Shown here: in pieces, positions 54,045 to 63,013 of the stretch
Position numbering within the stretch: position 1 is the stretch's first letter
Layout of the letters: every line of letters starts with the position of its first letter
NCBI RefSeq assembly: GCF_024168045.1
Contig: NZ_CP100126.1
Coordinates: 2,637,001-2,701,000 of the forward strand
Reading direction: 5' to 3'
Length of the DNA: 64,000 nt
Source: Dorea longicatena
GTDB taxonomy: Bacteria > Bacillota > Clostridia > Lachnospirales > Lachnospiraceae
The notes under the pieces: generated by a model
Told to the model about the DNA's origin: nothing
Databases searched by the model: none
Seen by the model: only the letters and a program-made list of their open reading frames with translations
Translations under genes and position numbers: made by a program

Positions 54045-55001
54045 TTATACGATTGCTTTGTCCAGAAGTACTTCCAGTTCCTCATAAGATTCCACCTGAT
54101 TGATCGCATCCCTGAGTTTTGCAGAACCTTTCATTCCTTTTGTATACCAGGCGACATGCTTACGCATCTCCCTGATTCCGATGAAATCTCCTTTGAATTC
54201 AATCTGCAGTTTTGCATGTCTTAGCATCGTCTCTTTGATCTTCTCCGGAGTCGGTCTCGGCGGAACAACACCGGTCCTTTCGTATTCCTGGAGTTCGTGG
54301 AATATCCATGGATTCCCCTGTGCACCTCTTCCGATCATCACACCGTCACAGCCTGTTTCTCTTCTCATCTGAAGTGCCATCTCTCCGGAAGTCACATCAC
54401 CGTTTCCAATCACCGGAATAGATACAGCCTCCTTGACCTGACGGATGATATCCCAGTCTGCTTTTCCGGAATAGTATTGTTCTCTTGTCCGTCCGTGTAC
54501 TGCGACCGCTGCACCTCCTGCATCTTCGATAATCTTTGCGATCTCCACAGCATTGATATTATCATCGTCGAACCCTTTTCTTATTTTCACCGTTACCGGC
54601 TTTTTAATTGCCTTTGATACTGCCGATACGATCTCATGTACCAGCTCTGGGTTCTTCATAAGTGCGGATCCCTCTCCATTCCGCACTACTTTTGGCACCG
54701 GGCATCCCATATTAATATCCAAAATCTGAAATGGCAGTTCTTCTATCATCTTTGCCATCTCGCTCATAATCTTCGGATCCGATCCAAAAAGCTGCAATGA
54801 CACCGGATACTCATCCGGATGGATCGCCAGCAATGCTTTTGTATTTTTATTCTTATATTGCAAAGCTTTTGCACTGATCATTTCCATGCAGAGAAGCCCT
54901 GCTCCCTGTTCTTTACATAAAAGTCTGAAAGGCAGATCCGTTACTCCCGCCATCGGTGCGAGTATATATGGATTTGCCAGATTAACATTCCCGATTTTCA
55001 T
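54045..55001 (-). CDS. dusB: tRNA-dihydrouridine synthase (DusB type)
   Basis: 318 residues of FMN TIM barrel. Start ILAPMAGVTDLPFRLLCKEQ, catalytic Cys in LDINMGCPVPKVVRNGEGSA, phosphate-binding VHGRTREQYYSGKADW and GNGDVTS. Reduces uridine in tRNA D-loops. The usual gene before greA-lysS in this bacterial family. Intact. Confidence 0.93.
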   Translation of the reverse strand: MKIGNVNLANPYILAPMAGVTDLPFRLLCKEQGAGLLCMEMISAKALQYKNKNTKALLAIHPDEYPVSLQLFGSDPKIMSEMAKMIEELPFQILDINMGCPVPKVVRNGEGSALMKNPELVHEIVSAVSKAIKKPVTVKIRKGFDDDNINAVEIAKIIEDAGGAAVAVHGRTREQYYSGKADWDIIRQVKEAVSIPVIGNGDVTSGEMALQMRRETGCDGVMIGRGAQGNPWIFHELQEYERTGVVPPRPTPEKIKETMLRHAKLQIEFKGDFIGIREMRKHVAWYTKGMKGSAKLRDAINQVESYEELEVLLDKAIV

Positions 55002-55050
55002 TTTTCTACTCCTATTATCACGCTCAGATTACAATTACCTGTAATTTTTT

Positions 55051-55141
55051 CAAGAAACACACAGCACTATATATCAGATAAGACAGCCCCTAACATTCAT
55101 AAACGAAGCTTTCTTGATATATAGTGCTGCATATTTCTTTG
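55051..55141. repeat. 90-bp element with 15-bp perfect inverted arms
   Basis: CAGCACTATATATCA (55062-55076) and TGATATATAGTGCTG (55115-55129) are perfect arms with a 38-base loop. Outside them CAAGAAA and TTTCTTTG extend the pairing imperfectly. It lies between coaX and dusB. Without a T-run it is a weak terminator candidate; a small MITE-like insertion is possible. Confidence 0.45.
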
Positions 55142-55167
55142 CAAGTCTACACTGTCAACACTGCAGA

Positions 55168-55944
55168 TTATTTATTTTTTTTATTTTTTTCGTAAATGAA
55201 CCGAAGTCCCTTTAACGTAAGCTGTGAATCGTACACATCGATCATATCGGTCTCATTTGCAATTATCTTGCCAAGTCCGCCGGTTGCCACTACTTTCGCA
55301 TTCGGATATCCGGATTCTTCTTTCATTCGTCTGATAATATATTCCGTCTGACCGATTTGTCCGTATACAAGACCGGCCTGCATTGCCGTAATTGTCTCTT
55401 TTGCAAGAATTGATTTCGGTTTGCGGATTTCTATTGCCGGAAGCATGTCTGCCTCTCCCCAGAGAGACTGTGCCGAAGTCCTGATTCCCGGTGCGATCAC
55501 ACCTGCTTCAAATGTTCCGTCCGGACCGATCACGTCAAATGTTGTTGCTGTTCCAAAATCCACAACAATTGTTGGACCTCCGTATAAAGTATACGCACCG
55601 ACTGCATCTACAATGCGGTCCGGACCGACCTGTCTCGGATTCTCTGTGACAATGCGGATTCCGGTCTTAATTCCAGCAGATACGACCACCGGCTTTACGC
55701 CGAAGTATTTGATGATCGCACTGCCGAGTGAATGCATCACATCTGGTACTACGGATGCAATGATCACTGCATTGATCTTGGAACTTTCAATCCCATGTCT
55801 TTCTACGAGTTCCTGTAAAGTAATTCCATATTCATCCGATGTTCTCGGCTGCTTTGTCTTCATACGGAATGTACCAAATAATTCTTCTTTATCAAACACA
55901 CCAAGTGTAATATTGGTGTTTCCTACATCGATTACAAGAAGCAT
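55168..55944 (-). CDS. coaX: Type III pantothenate kinase
   Basis: 258 residues, ASKHA fold. Start [20 protein letters not shown], central [20 protein letters not shown] and [13 protein letters not shown] (metal Asp), later [20 protein letters not shown]. First step of coenzyme A synthesis, K+-dependent and not feedback inhibited. Downstream of birA and the DUF6145-like gene. Intact. Confidence 0.95.
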   Translation of the reverse strand: MLLVIDVGNTNITLGVFDKEELFGTFRMKTKQPRTSDEYGITLQELVERHGIESSKINAVIIASVVPDVMHSLGSAIIKYFGVKPVVVSAGIKTGIRIVTENPRQVGPDRIVDAVGAYTLYGGPTIVVDFGTATTFDVIGPDGTFEAGVIAPGIRTSAQSLWGEADMLPAIEIRKPKSILAKETITAMQAGLVYGQIGQTEYIIRRMKEESGYPNAKVVATGGLGKIIANETDMIDVYDSQLTLKGLRFIYEKNKKNK

Positions 55945-55977
55945 CTTTCTCCTCCTGTTTTGTCTGCTGCCTTCTGG

Positions 55978-56325
55978 TTACTCTTCGCTGTTTATCTCTT
56001 CGCCCAGGAAGAATACTTTATAATATAACTGCAATGCCTGCAGAAGATCCTGTTTCTCTCTCTGCAGCTGCTTGATCTTAAGCTGGCTTCCGATCTCATC
56101 GAACATCGGATCGAATTCCTCGGTCGATACCTCAAAGCATAATTCTCCGTCTTCTTCAAACACCAGCGTAAGGATTCCCCCTACGTCATGCACATACAAT
56201 ACGCACATAATCTTCAGTTCATTCTTCACATCATCCGGAAGCTGTTCAAAATCCGGATTCAGATAATACTTTTCTTCATATGAATTAGCACCGCAAAGCA
56301 CTACTTTTCCATCATACATATCCAT
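55978..56325 (-). CDS. DUF6145-like conserved protein
   Basis: About 115 residues. Core KVVLCGANSYEEKYYLNPDF, ELKIMCVLYVHDVGGILTLV and EIGSQLKIKQLQREKQDLLQ, recalled as DUF6145. The longer frame begins inside birA. ATG 56325 or the next ATG 56319 is placed just after GAGGAG; the latter has better spacing. Overlaps birA by up to 14 bases. Always between birA and coaX in related genomes as far as I recall. Function unknown. Confidence 0.6.
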   Translation of the reverse strand: MDMYDGKVVLCGANSYEEKYYLNPDFEQLPDDVKNELKIMCVLYVHDVGGILTLVFEEDGELCFEVSTEEFDPMFDEIGSQLKIKQLQREKQDLLQALQLYYKVFFLGEEINSEE

Positions 56326-57292
56326 ATACTCCTCTAACTGATACCTCTCCGGCATAGATTTCTTTCTCTTTTCCATCCGGCGTTCTTACAATCAGTTCTC
56401 CGGTCTGATTGATGCCGATAGCATATGCTTTATATTCATTCCCCGGTTCCAGGACCTTGACCTCCCGGTCCTTATTCACCAACATGGAATTATAAAGTTC
56501 CTGCAATCCTGACAGATCTTCTGTCTCCTGAAAGATCTCATAATATTTTTCAAAGATTTTCATTACTGCTGCGATCAGCCCGGAACGCTTTATGCGCTTT
56601 CCGAGTTCCATCTTAAGTGATGAGGCAGTTTCCTTAATATCATCAGGGAACGTATCCTGATTCACATTAATTCCCACTCCGATCACTACATGATTGATGT
56701 AATCGATCTCTGTACTCATCTCTGTTAGGATACCACAGATTTTCTTTCCATTCACAACGATATCATTCGGCCACTTAATCTTTGTCTCAAGACCGGTAAC
56801 CTCCCGGATTCCTTCTGCCACGGCAATCGCCATGATCAGTGTAAGCTGTGGCGCTTTTACAGGCGGAATATCCGGATACAACAATATCGTCATATAGATA
56901 CTGCTCCCGGATGGCGATTTCCAGACGCGGCCCCTTCGCCCTTTCCCTGCCATCTGCATATCTGCAACAAATAATGTCCCATGAGGTTCCTTATTATTTC
57001 CGGCTTCCTTTGCCCGGTTATTTGTGGAATCAGTCTCATCATAATATATGACGTTCTTTCCTGCCCACTTTGTATCTACCAGACTGTCGATCTCTGCTTT
57101 TGACATAACATCCGGACTTTCGATAAGGCGGTAGCCTTTGTTACGCACCGCCTCTATCTGATAGCCTTCCTTCTTAAGCTGATCGATCACTTTCCAGATG
57201 GCTGTTCTGGACACCTGGAACTGTTCGCACAGCTGTTGTCCGGAAATATATGTATCATTCTCTTTTAACAAACGTAATATTTCTGATTTCAT
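56312..57292 (-). CDS. birA: Biotin operon repressor / biotin-[acetyl-CoA carboxylase] ligase
   Basis: 326 residues, bifunctional. N-terminal winged helix (TYISGQQLCEQFQVSRTAIW), central ligase with MAGKGRRGRVWKSPSGSSIY (biotin/ATP loop) and IKWPNDIVVNGKKICGILTE, and an SH3-like C-terminus. Biotinylates carboxylases and represses biotin genes. Starts 17 bases after argF. Intact. Confidence 0.95.
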   Translation of the reverse strand: MKSEILRLLKENDTYISGQQLCEQFQVSRTAIWKVIDQLKKEGYQIEAVRNKGYRLIESPDVMSKAEIDSLVDTKWAGKNVIYYDETDSTNNRAKEAGNNKEPHGTLFVADMQMAGKGRRGRVWKSPSGSSIYMTILLYPDIPPVKAPQLTLIMAIAVAEGIREVTGLETKIKWPNDIVVNGKKICGILTEMSTEIDYINHVVIGVGINVNQDTFPDDIKETASSLKMELGKRIKRSGLIAAVMKIFEKYYEIFQETEDLSGLQELYNSMLVNKDREVKVLEPGNEYKAYAIGINQTGELIVRTPDGKEKEIYAGEVSVRGVYGYV

Positions 57293-57309
57293 ACTCTGTC
57301 TGCTCTTGC

Positions 57310-58305
57310 CTACTCTCTTTCACCAAGTGTTGCCACCATGACAGCCTTGATCGTATGCATACGGTTCTCAGCCTCGTCAAATACCTTTGACTGCGGAGAC
57401 TCGAATACTTCATCTGTAACTTCCATATCGTCCAGGCCGAATTTGTCATGAATCTGTTTGCCGATCTTCGTCTTCAGATCATGGAATGCCGGCAGGCAGT
57501 GTAAGAAGATAGCCTGTTCTCCTGCATTTTCCATTACTTTCTTTGTCACTTTGTATGGGGACAGTTCACGGATACGTTCTTCCCATACTTCGTCCGGTTC
57601 ACCCATGGATACCCATACATCTGTACAGATAACGTCTGCATCTTTGGTTCCGCTTTCGATATCTTCTGTCAGTGTGATGGTTGCTCCTGTCTCTTTTGCA
57701 TATCCTTTGCAAGTCTCTACCAGTTCCTCATTCGGAAAATAGTTCTTAGACGTACATGCCACGAAATGCATACCTAATTTGGCACATGCGATCATCAGGG
57801 AATTGCCCATATTGTATCTTGCATCACCCATGTATACCAGTTTGATACCTTTCAGATGTCCGAAATGTTCACGGATCGTCAGCATATCCGCCAGCATCTG
57901 TGTCGGATGATACTCATTCGTCAGTCCGTTCCATACCGGAACGCCTGCATATTTGGCCAGTTCCTCCACAATCTCCTGTCCAAATCCACGATACTCGATT
58001 CCATCAAACATTCTTCCGAGAACTCTTGCTGTATCTTCGATACTTTCTTTCTTCCCGATCTGTGAACCTGAAGGATCAAGGTAAGTCGTTCCCATACCCA
58101 TATCGTGAGCAGCTACTTCGAAAGAACAGCGGGTTCTGGTACTGGTCTTTTCAAAGATCAATGCCACATTCATTCCTCTGTATTTATCAACCGGAATTCC
58201 TTTTTTCTTTTTTTCTTTTAATTCTGCGGAAAGATCAAGCAGATATGTGATCTCTTCCGGTGTGAAATCTTTCAGTGTCAGGAAATTTCTGCCTTTTAAA
58301 TCCAT
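57310..58305 (-). CDS. argF: Ornithine carbamoyltransferase
   Basis: 331 residues. Carbamoyl phosphate motif [20 protein letters not shown], ornithine loop HCLPAFHDL, and [16 protein letters not shown]. Makes citrulline for arginine synthesis or runs the reverse ADI step. No other arg or arc genes are adjacent, so the direction is not clear from context. Symbol could equally be arcB. Intact. Confidence 0.93.
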   Translation of the reverse strand: MDLKGRNFLTLKDFTPEEITYLLDLSAELKEKKKKGIPVDKYRGMNVALIFEKTSTRTRCSFEVAAHDMGMGTTYLDPSGSQIGKKESIEDTARVLGRMFDGIEYRGFGQEIVEELAKYAGVPVWNGLTNEYHPTQMLADMLTIREHFGHLKGIKLVYMGDARYNMGNSLMIACAKLGMHFVACTSKNYFPNEELVETCKGYAKETGATITLTEDIESGTKDADVICTDVWVSMGEPDEVWEERIRELSPYKVTKKVMENAGEQAIFLHCLPAFHDLKTKIGKQIHDKFGLDDMEVTDEVFESPQSKVFDEAENRMHTIKAVMVATLGERE

Positions 58306-58354
58306 TGTTTTGTACCTCGTTTTTATTCTTTGACTTTTATCTTATGTCTTTTGT

Positions 58355-59287
58355 CTACTTTTCTTCTTTTTTATCATCTGCGCCAATCTCTGTAACAGAT
58401 TTTACCAGACCTGCAATGCTCTGGATCTCTGACGGGATGATGATCTTCGTTGCTTTTCCATCAGCAGCTTTTGCAAATGCTTCCAGACTTTTCATGGTAA
58501 GAACAGCCTCATCGGCTCCTGCTTCTTTCAGGAAACGAATTCCATCGGCATTTGCCTGCTGTACTTTCATGATGGCTTCTGCCTTACCTTCAGCCTCACG
58601 GATCGTGGCTTCTTTCTGTGCTTCTGCTTTCAGGATAGCCGCCTGCTTCTCAGCTTCCGCATCCAGAATTGCAGACTCTTTGTGGCCTTCTGCCACAAGG
58701 ATTGTAGATTTCTTCTCACCTTCTGCACGTAAGATTGCTTCACGGCGTTCACGTTCTGCCTTCATCTGCTTCTCCATTGCATCCTGGATGGCTGCCGGTG
58801 GGATAATGTTCTTAAGTTCCACGCGGTTTACCTTGATTCCCCAAGGATCGGTTGCCACATCCAGAGATGCTCTCATCTTCGTGTTGATCGTCTCTCTGGA
58901 TGTCAGTGTCTGATCCAACTCCAGATCACCGATGATGTTACGAAGTGTTGTCGCTGTCAGGTTCTCGATCGCCATGATCGGATTCGCCACACCATAACAG
59001 AACATCTTCGGATCCGTGATCTGATAAAATACAACGGTATCAATTCTCATCGTTACGTTATCTTTTGTGATAACCGGCTGCGGTGCAAAATCCACTACCT
59101 GCTCTTTCAGATCCACTCTTCTTGCCACACGGTCAAAAATCGGAATCTTAAAGTGAAGTCCGGTTCCCCATGTTGCCTGATATGCCCCCAGTCTTTCAAT
59201 AACCAATGCCTGCGCCTGTCTGACTACCTTTACACAGGAAATCACCACGCAGATAATAATCGCTAATAAAATCAATCCAAAAATCAT
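58355..59287 (-). CDS. SPFH/Band 7 membrane protein (QmcA/stomatin-like)
   Basis: 310 residues. One N-terminal membrane helix (MIFGLILLAIIICVVISCVK), SPFH domain (QALVIERLGAYQATWGTGLH, VDLKEQVVDFAPQPVITKDN), then a long Ala/Glu coiled coil (residues 180-260). Forms ring-like membrane scaffolds. Three bases downstream of the NfeD gene, its usual partner. Intact. Confidence 0.9.
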   Translation of the reverse strand: MIFGLILLAIIICVVISCVKVVRQAQALVIERLGAYQATWGTGLHFKIPIFDRVARRVDLKEQVVDFAPQPVITKDNVTMRIDTVVFYQITDPKMFCYGVANPIMAIENLTATTLRNIIGDLELDQTLTSRETINTKMRASLDVATDPWGIKVNRVELKNIIPPAAIQDAMEKQMKAERERREAILRAEGEKKSTILVAEGHKESAILDAEAEKQAAILKAEAQKEATIREAEGKAEAIMKVQQANADGIRFLKEAGADEAVLTMKSLEAFAKAADGKATKIIIPSEIQSIAGLVKSVTEIGADDKKEEK

Positions 59288-59290
59288 ACT

Positions 59291-59725
59291 CTACTCCTCT
59301 CTGGCATGCACGATCAGTTTCACGCCCTGAATACCATTTACTACAACAACTGTGTTCTTTGGAATCTTTCCGTCCGGCTCATCCGTCTTAGCCGACCATA
59401 TCTGACCGCAGATCTCTACCTGCCCTTTTGCCTTTATCGTATCAATATCTTCTGTCACCAGTGCATGCTGTCCGATCAGACTCTCTGCGTTCGTCTTCTG
59501 TCTCTCCTGATTGAAGAACTTCACCGCGATCGGTCTTGTCAGAATCAGAAGCAGAATGGAAACTATAACAAATACTCCGATCTGCACTCCCAGCCCAAAA
59601 CCGACAAGTCCTGCACAGAATGCGATCAGTGCGCCTCCTGCGAACCAGATCGTGGTAAGTCCCATTGTCGCAATTTCAATGATCAACAGTACAATGAATA
59701 TTGCCAGCCAATAGATCACTCTCAT
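59291..59725 (-). CDS. NfeD-like membrane protein
   Basis: 144 residues. Three hydrophobic segments in the first 75 residues (VIYWLAIFIVLLIIEIATMG, AGLVGFGLGVQIGVFVIVSI) and a C-terminal OB-fold (LIGQHALVTEDIDTIKAKGQ, VVVVNGIQGVKLIVHAREE). Partner of SPFH proteins in membrane quality control. Intact. Confidence 0.88.
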   Translation of the reverse strand: MRVIYWLAIFIVLLIIEIATMGLTTIWFAGGALIAFCAGLVGFGLGVQIGVFVIVSILLLILTRPIAVKFFNQERQKTNAESLIGQHALVTEDIDTIKAKGQVEICGQIWSAKTDEPDGKIPKNTVVVVNGIQGVKLIVHAREE

Positions 59726-59834
59726 AAGCCGTCCCCTCTTTTCCGTATATATTATTTCTTGTTCACTATATTACTATACTCTGATAAAGAAAGCAATTTT
59801 CTTCTGTAAAATGAGTGGATTGTATCTCATTTAA

Positions 59835-60626
59835 TTACACTTTCCTTCTCTGTCTTGCGGCTTCGAACATCAACACCGAAGAAGCGATTGCCGCATTCAA
59901 TGACTCTACCTGTCCAAGCATCGGGATCTTGACATAGCAGTCTGCCATGTCTGCGATCTCGCGTCTCAGGCCATTCCCCTCGTTCCCGATCAGGAATGCA
60001 CATGGATTCGTCAGGTCTTCCTCATCATAGGAATTCGTTCCTTCCAGATGTGCAGCATAAGTGGTGATACCTTTGTCTTTTAAATCCTGTATTCCTTTGC
60101 CAAGATCTTCCACATATACGAACGGCATGCGGTATATCGATCCCATCGTTGAGCGGATTGTCTTCGGATTATAGACATCGACGCATTCTCTGTCCATGAG
60201 GATGCCGGTCACGCCGGCTCCTTCTGCTGTACGCAGGATGGTTCCAAGATTGCCCGGATCCTGCAGATGGTCTAATACCATGATCAGCGGGCATTTTGCC
60301 GAAGTCAGTTCATTGATTTCATGGTTCATCTGTTCCACCACGCACAGGATTCCCTGAGGGGTCTTAGTATCTGATGCATGGGCGAATACAGTATCTGTCA
60401 GTTCTTCCACTCTTACTTTAGAGTCTTTCAGGACTTCTTTTACGGTATCTTTTTCTTTTTTGTAAAAGGATTCGGATACATAGACTTCTTTTAACTTGTC
60501 GAGCGGCACTTCCCTGAACATACGGATTCCCTCTACCAGGAAGACGCTTTCTTCGTCTCTTAATTTTCTCTTCTTCTTTAAATTCACCAGACGTTTGATT
60601 CTGGCGTTGGATGTGCTTGTAATCAT
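59835..60626 (-). CDS. TrmH/SpoU family RNA 2'-O-methyltransferase
   Basis: 263 residues. N-terminal substrate-binding domain (ITSTSNARIKRLVNLKKKRK), SPOUT methyltransferase with motif 1 LDHLQDPGNLGTILRTAEGA, motif 2 CAFLIGNEGNGLRREI and motif 3 VKIPMLGQVESLNAAIASSV. Methylates a ribose in rRNA or tRNA (RlmB-like), exact site unknown. Intact. Confidence 0.92.
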   Translation of the reverse strand: MITSTSNARIKRLVNLKKKRKLRDEESVFLVEGIRMFREVPLDKLKEVYVSESFYKKEKDTVKEVLKDSKVRVEELTDTVFAHASDTKTPQGILCVVEQMNHEINELTSAKCPLIMVLDHLQDPGNLGTILRTAEGAGVTGILMDRECVDVYNPKTIRSTMGSIYRMPFVYVEDLGKGIQDLKDKGITTYAAHLEGTNSYDEEDLTNPCAFLIGNEGNGLRREIADMADCYVKIPMLGQVESLNAAIASSVLMFEAARQRRKV

Positions 60627-60688
60627 ATATATTGTTCCTCGTGTTTCTTATTTATTTACATTATCATATCATATCCTCCATTGAATAA

Positions 60689-60722
60689 AAACCCCCGGAG
60701 GTGTACCAGACCTCCGGAGGAT
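60689..60722 (-). terminator. Terminator of the two-component operon
   Basis: On the minus strand CCTCCGGAGGT pairs with ACCTCCGGGGG around a short loop, followed by TTTTTATTC. It lies 34 bases after the regulator stop. Confidence 0.85.
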
Positions 60723-60755
60723 TTTGCATCTCAAAATATTTTGCTATATTTTTAC

Positions 60756-61445
60756 TTACACCTTAAACCGATATCCAACGCCCCATATCGTCTCGATATA
60801 CTGCGGGTTGGATGTATCCACTTCTACTTTCTCACGGATCTTCTTGATATGCACCGTTACCGTTGCGATATCCCCGATGGACTCCATATCCCAGATCTCC
60901 CGGAATAACTCTTCTTTCGAATATACGTGGTTCGGATGGCTCGCAAGGAATGTCAGCAGATCGAATTCCTTCGTCGTAAATGTACGTTCTTCTCCGTTCA
61001 CCCACACACGTCTTGCAGTTGTATCAATCTTCAGTCCTCTGATCTCGATCACTTTATTCTTCTCTGCCGCACTTCCGGTCAGACGGTCGTATCTTGCCAG
61101 ATGCGCTTTTACTCTCGCCACCAGTTCACTTGGACTAAACGGCTTTGTCATATAATCATCCGCACCGAGTCCCAGTCCCCTGATCTTATCGATATCATCT
61201 TTCTTCGCAGATACCATCACGATCGGTGTATTCTTCACATCACGCACCTGACGGCAGATATCGAATCCGTCCGTTCCCGGCAGCATCAGATCCAGGATCA
61301 GAAGATCATAATCTTCGTTCAGTGCTTTCTGAAGTCCTGTATCTCCGTCATTTGCAACCTCTACGGTGAACCCGCTCAGTTCCAGATAATCCCGTTCCAG
61401 ATCTGCAATTGCTTCTTCGTCTTCTACTATTAATATCTTACTCAT
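60756..61445 (-). CDS. OmpR/PhoB family response regulator
   Basis: 229 residues. Receiver: DEEAIADLERDYLELSGFTV, Asp in LLILDLMLPGTDGF, Lys in MVSAKKDDIDKI. Winged helix: FTTKEFDLLTFLASHPNHVY and VHIKKIREKVEVDTSNPQYI. Overlaps the kinase gene by eight bases. Target genes not visible from context. Confidence 0.93.
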   Translation of the reverse strand: MSKILIVEDEEAIADLERDYLELSGFTVEVANDGDTGLQKALNEDYDLLILDLMLPGTDGFDICRQVRDVKNTPIVMVSAKKDDIDKIRGLGLGADDYMTKPFSPSELVARVKAHLARYDRLTGSAAEKNKVIEIRGLKIDTTARRVWVNGEERTFTTKEFDLLTFLASHPNHVYSKEELFREIWDMESIGDIATVTVHIKKIREKVEVDTSNPQYIETIWGVGYRFKV

Positions 61446-62931
61446 TGACTGGTACCTCCTGATACTTTCTTAGTACAAAATACATTGTCGTTCCGGTCTC
61501 TTCTCTGCTTGTTGCCCAGATCTTACCGCCGTGTTCTTCTACAATCTTCTTTACTACAGACAAACCGATTCCACTTCCTCCGGTGGAAGAATTTCTCGAT
61601 GCGTCGGTACGATAAAACCGGTCAAAGATATTCGGCAGGTCTTTTGCTGCAATTCCTTTTCCGTTGTCTTCCAATTCAATCTGTACAAAATCTCCTACAT
61701 CTTTGACACGCAGATTGATCATTCCCTTTGGTTTGTCCATATATTTCAACGAATTGTTGACAATATTGTGAATCACACGTTTTACCTGCTCCGGATCTGC
61801 AATGATCCGTACATTCTTCTCCACATAATTAAAATAACCAAATCCTACATTCTGTGCCGCCAGTTCAACCGACAGGTCATCCGCACAGTCGTTGAAATAT
61901 TCATTCGCCGACACGATATTAAAATTGTAAGGGATCTTATTCGTATCGATCTTAGAATATAATGTCAGCTCATTGATCAGCGTATTCATCTCTGTCGCCT
62001 TATTGTAGATTGTTCTGACATACCGGTCTATCTTCTCCGGTGTATCAGCAACGCCATCTATAATTCCTTCGGCATAACCTTTGATCGTTGTCACCGGTGT
62101 CTTCAGATCATGTGAAATGTTACTGATCAGTTCTTTGCTTTCTTTGTCATATTTCAGTTTTTCTTCGGCACTATCCTTCAGGCGTCCTCTCATCTCTTCC
62201 AGGCTCTGGCAGAGTTTTCCAAGTTCATCGTCAGCCTCCGGTTTCAACTCAAAATCCAGATTTCCCTCCTTGATATTCTGTGCCGCTGTCTGCATCTTGC
62301 CGATCGGTCCCATAACCGCACGGTAGATCCATATAATAAGAGCCGCCGAAGTAAGTATCAGTATCACTACAATTCCAATCAGAATTTCCCATAAAAAATG
62401 TCCAACCTCCGGAATTACATTGGATACATCTGACACGATAAACGCACTTCCTTCTTTGCCGTCATCATATCTGAAATCTACCTGTTTTACCAATGCTTCT
62501 GCATCTCCGCCAAGATAAATTCCGTTCTCCGATGTTGTATCTGTATCTCCATATCCCGGCAATTGTTCGATCACCGCTTTTACACGATCATCATCGTTGC
62601 CCGTATATACGATTGTTCCGTCTTTTCTCACCAACAGATATGCATTCTTATTCTCCAGTTTTTTATTAAACTGATCCAGTTCTGTCGCATCTTCCATCTC
62701 AAATGTATGCTCTGACATCTTCTTCAGTTCATGATACGGCTTCTCCGTAACACGTGCAAGTACCTGCATGGAATTCGTAAAATCGGAAATCGTCGTTCCT
62801 GTAATCCCATAATTCTTCTCCACCACTCCGATCTGATAGCGGCATACCATTGAAACCATCATGGCTGCCATAAGGACCGGTATGATGATAATCGTAAAAA
62901 ATGCTATAACTAATCGCGTTTTCAGCTTCAT
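61438..62931 (-). CDS. HAMP-containing sensor histidine kinase
   Basis: 497 residues from ATG 62931, which follows GGAGGACAG. The upstream start covers the ribosome site. Two membrane segments (about 5-27 and 180-207) flank an extracellular sensor of about 150 residues, then HAMP, H-box LISNISHDLKTPVTTIKGYA, and G-box SSTGGSGIGLSVVKKIVEEH. WalK/PhoR-like layout. Signal unknown. Intact. Confidence 0.92.
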   Translation of the reverse strand: MKLKTRLVIAFFTIIIIPVLMAAMMVSMVCRYQIGVVEKNYGITGTTISDFTNSMQVLARVTEKPYHELKKMSEHTFEMEDATELDQFNKKLENKNAYLLVRKDGTIVYTGNDDDRVKAVIEQLPGYGDTDTTSENGIYLGGDAEALVKQVDFRYDDGKEGSAFIVSDVSNVIPEVGHFLWEILIGIVVILILTSAALIIWIYRAVMGPIGKMQTAAQNIKEGNLDFELKPEADDELGKLCQSLEEMRGRLKDSAEEKLKYDKESKELISNISHDLKTPVTTIKGYAEGIIDGVADTPEKIDRYVRTIYNKATEMNTLINELTLYSKIDTNKIPYNFNIVSANEYFNDCADDLSVELAAQNVGFGYFNYVEKNVRIIADPEQVKRVIHNIVNNSLKYMDKPKGMINLRVKDVGDFVQIELEDNGKGIAAKDLPNIFDRFYRTDASRNSSTGGSGIGLSVVKKIVEEHGGKIWATSREETGTTMYFVLRKYQEVPVNE

Positions 62932-62965
62932 GTATCTGTCCTCCACTCAAAAAAATTATAGCATG

Positions 62966-62996
62966 AAAAATGGGTGCTTCACACCAAAGCACCCAT
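62966..62996 (-). terminator. Terminator of chromosomal metK
   Basis: Perfect 10-base arms ATGGGTGCTT (62970-62979) and AAGCACCCAT (62987-62996), followed on the minus strand by TTTTTC. It lies 18 bases after the metK stop. Confidence 0.88.
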
Positions 62997-63013
62997 AAAC
63001 TTTTATAAAATTT

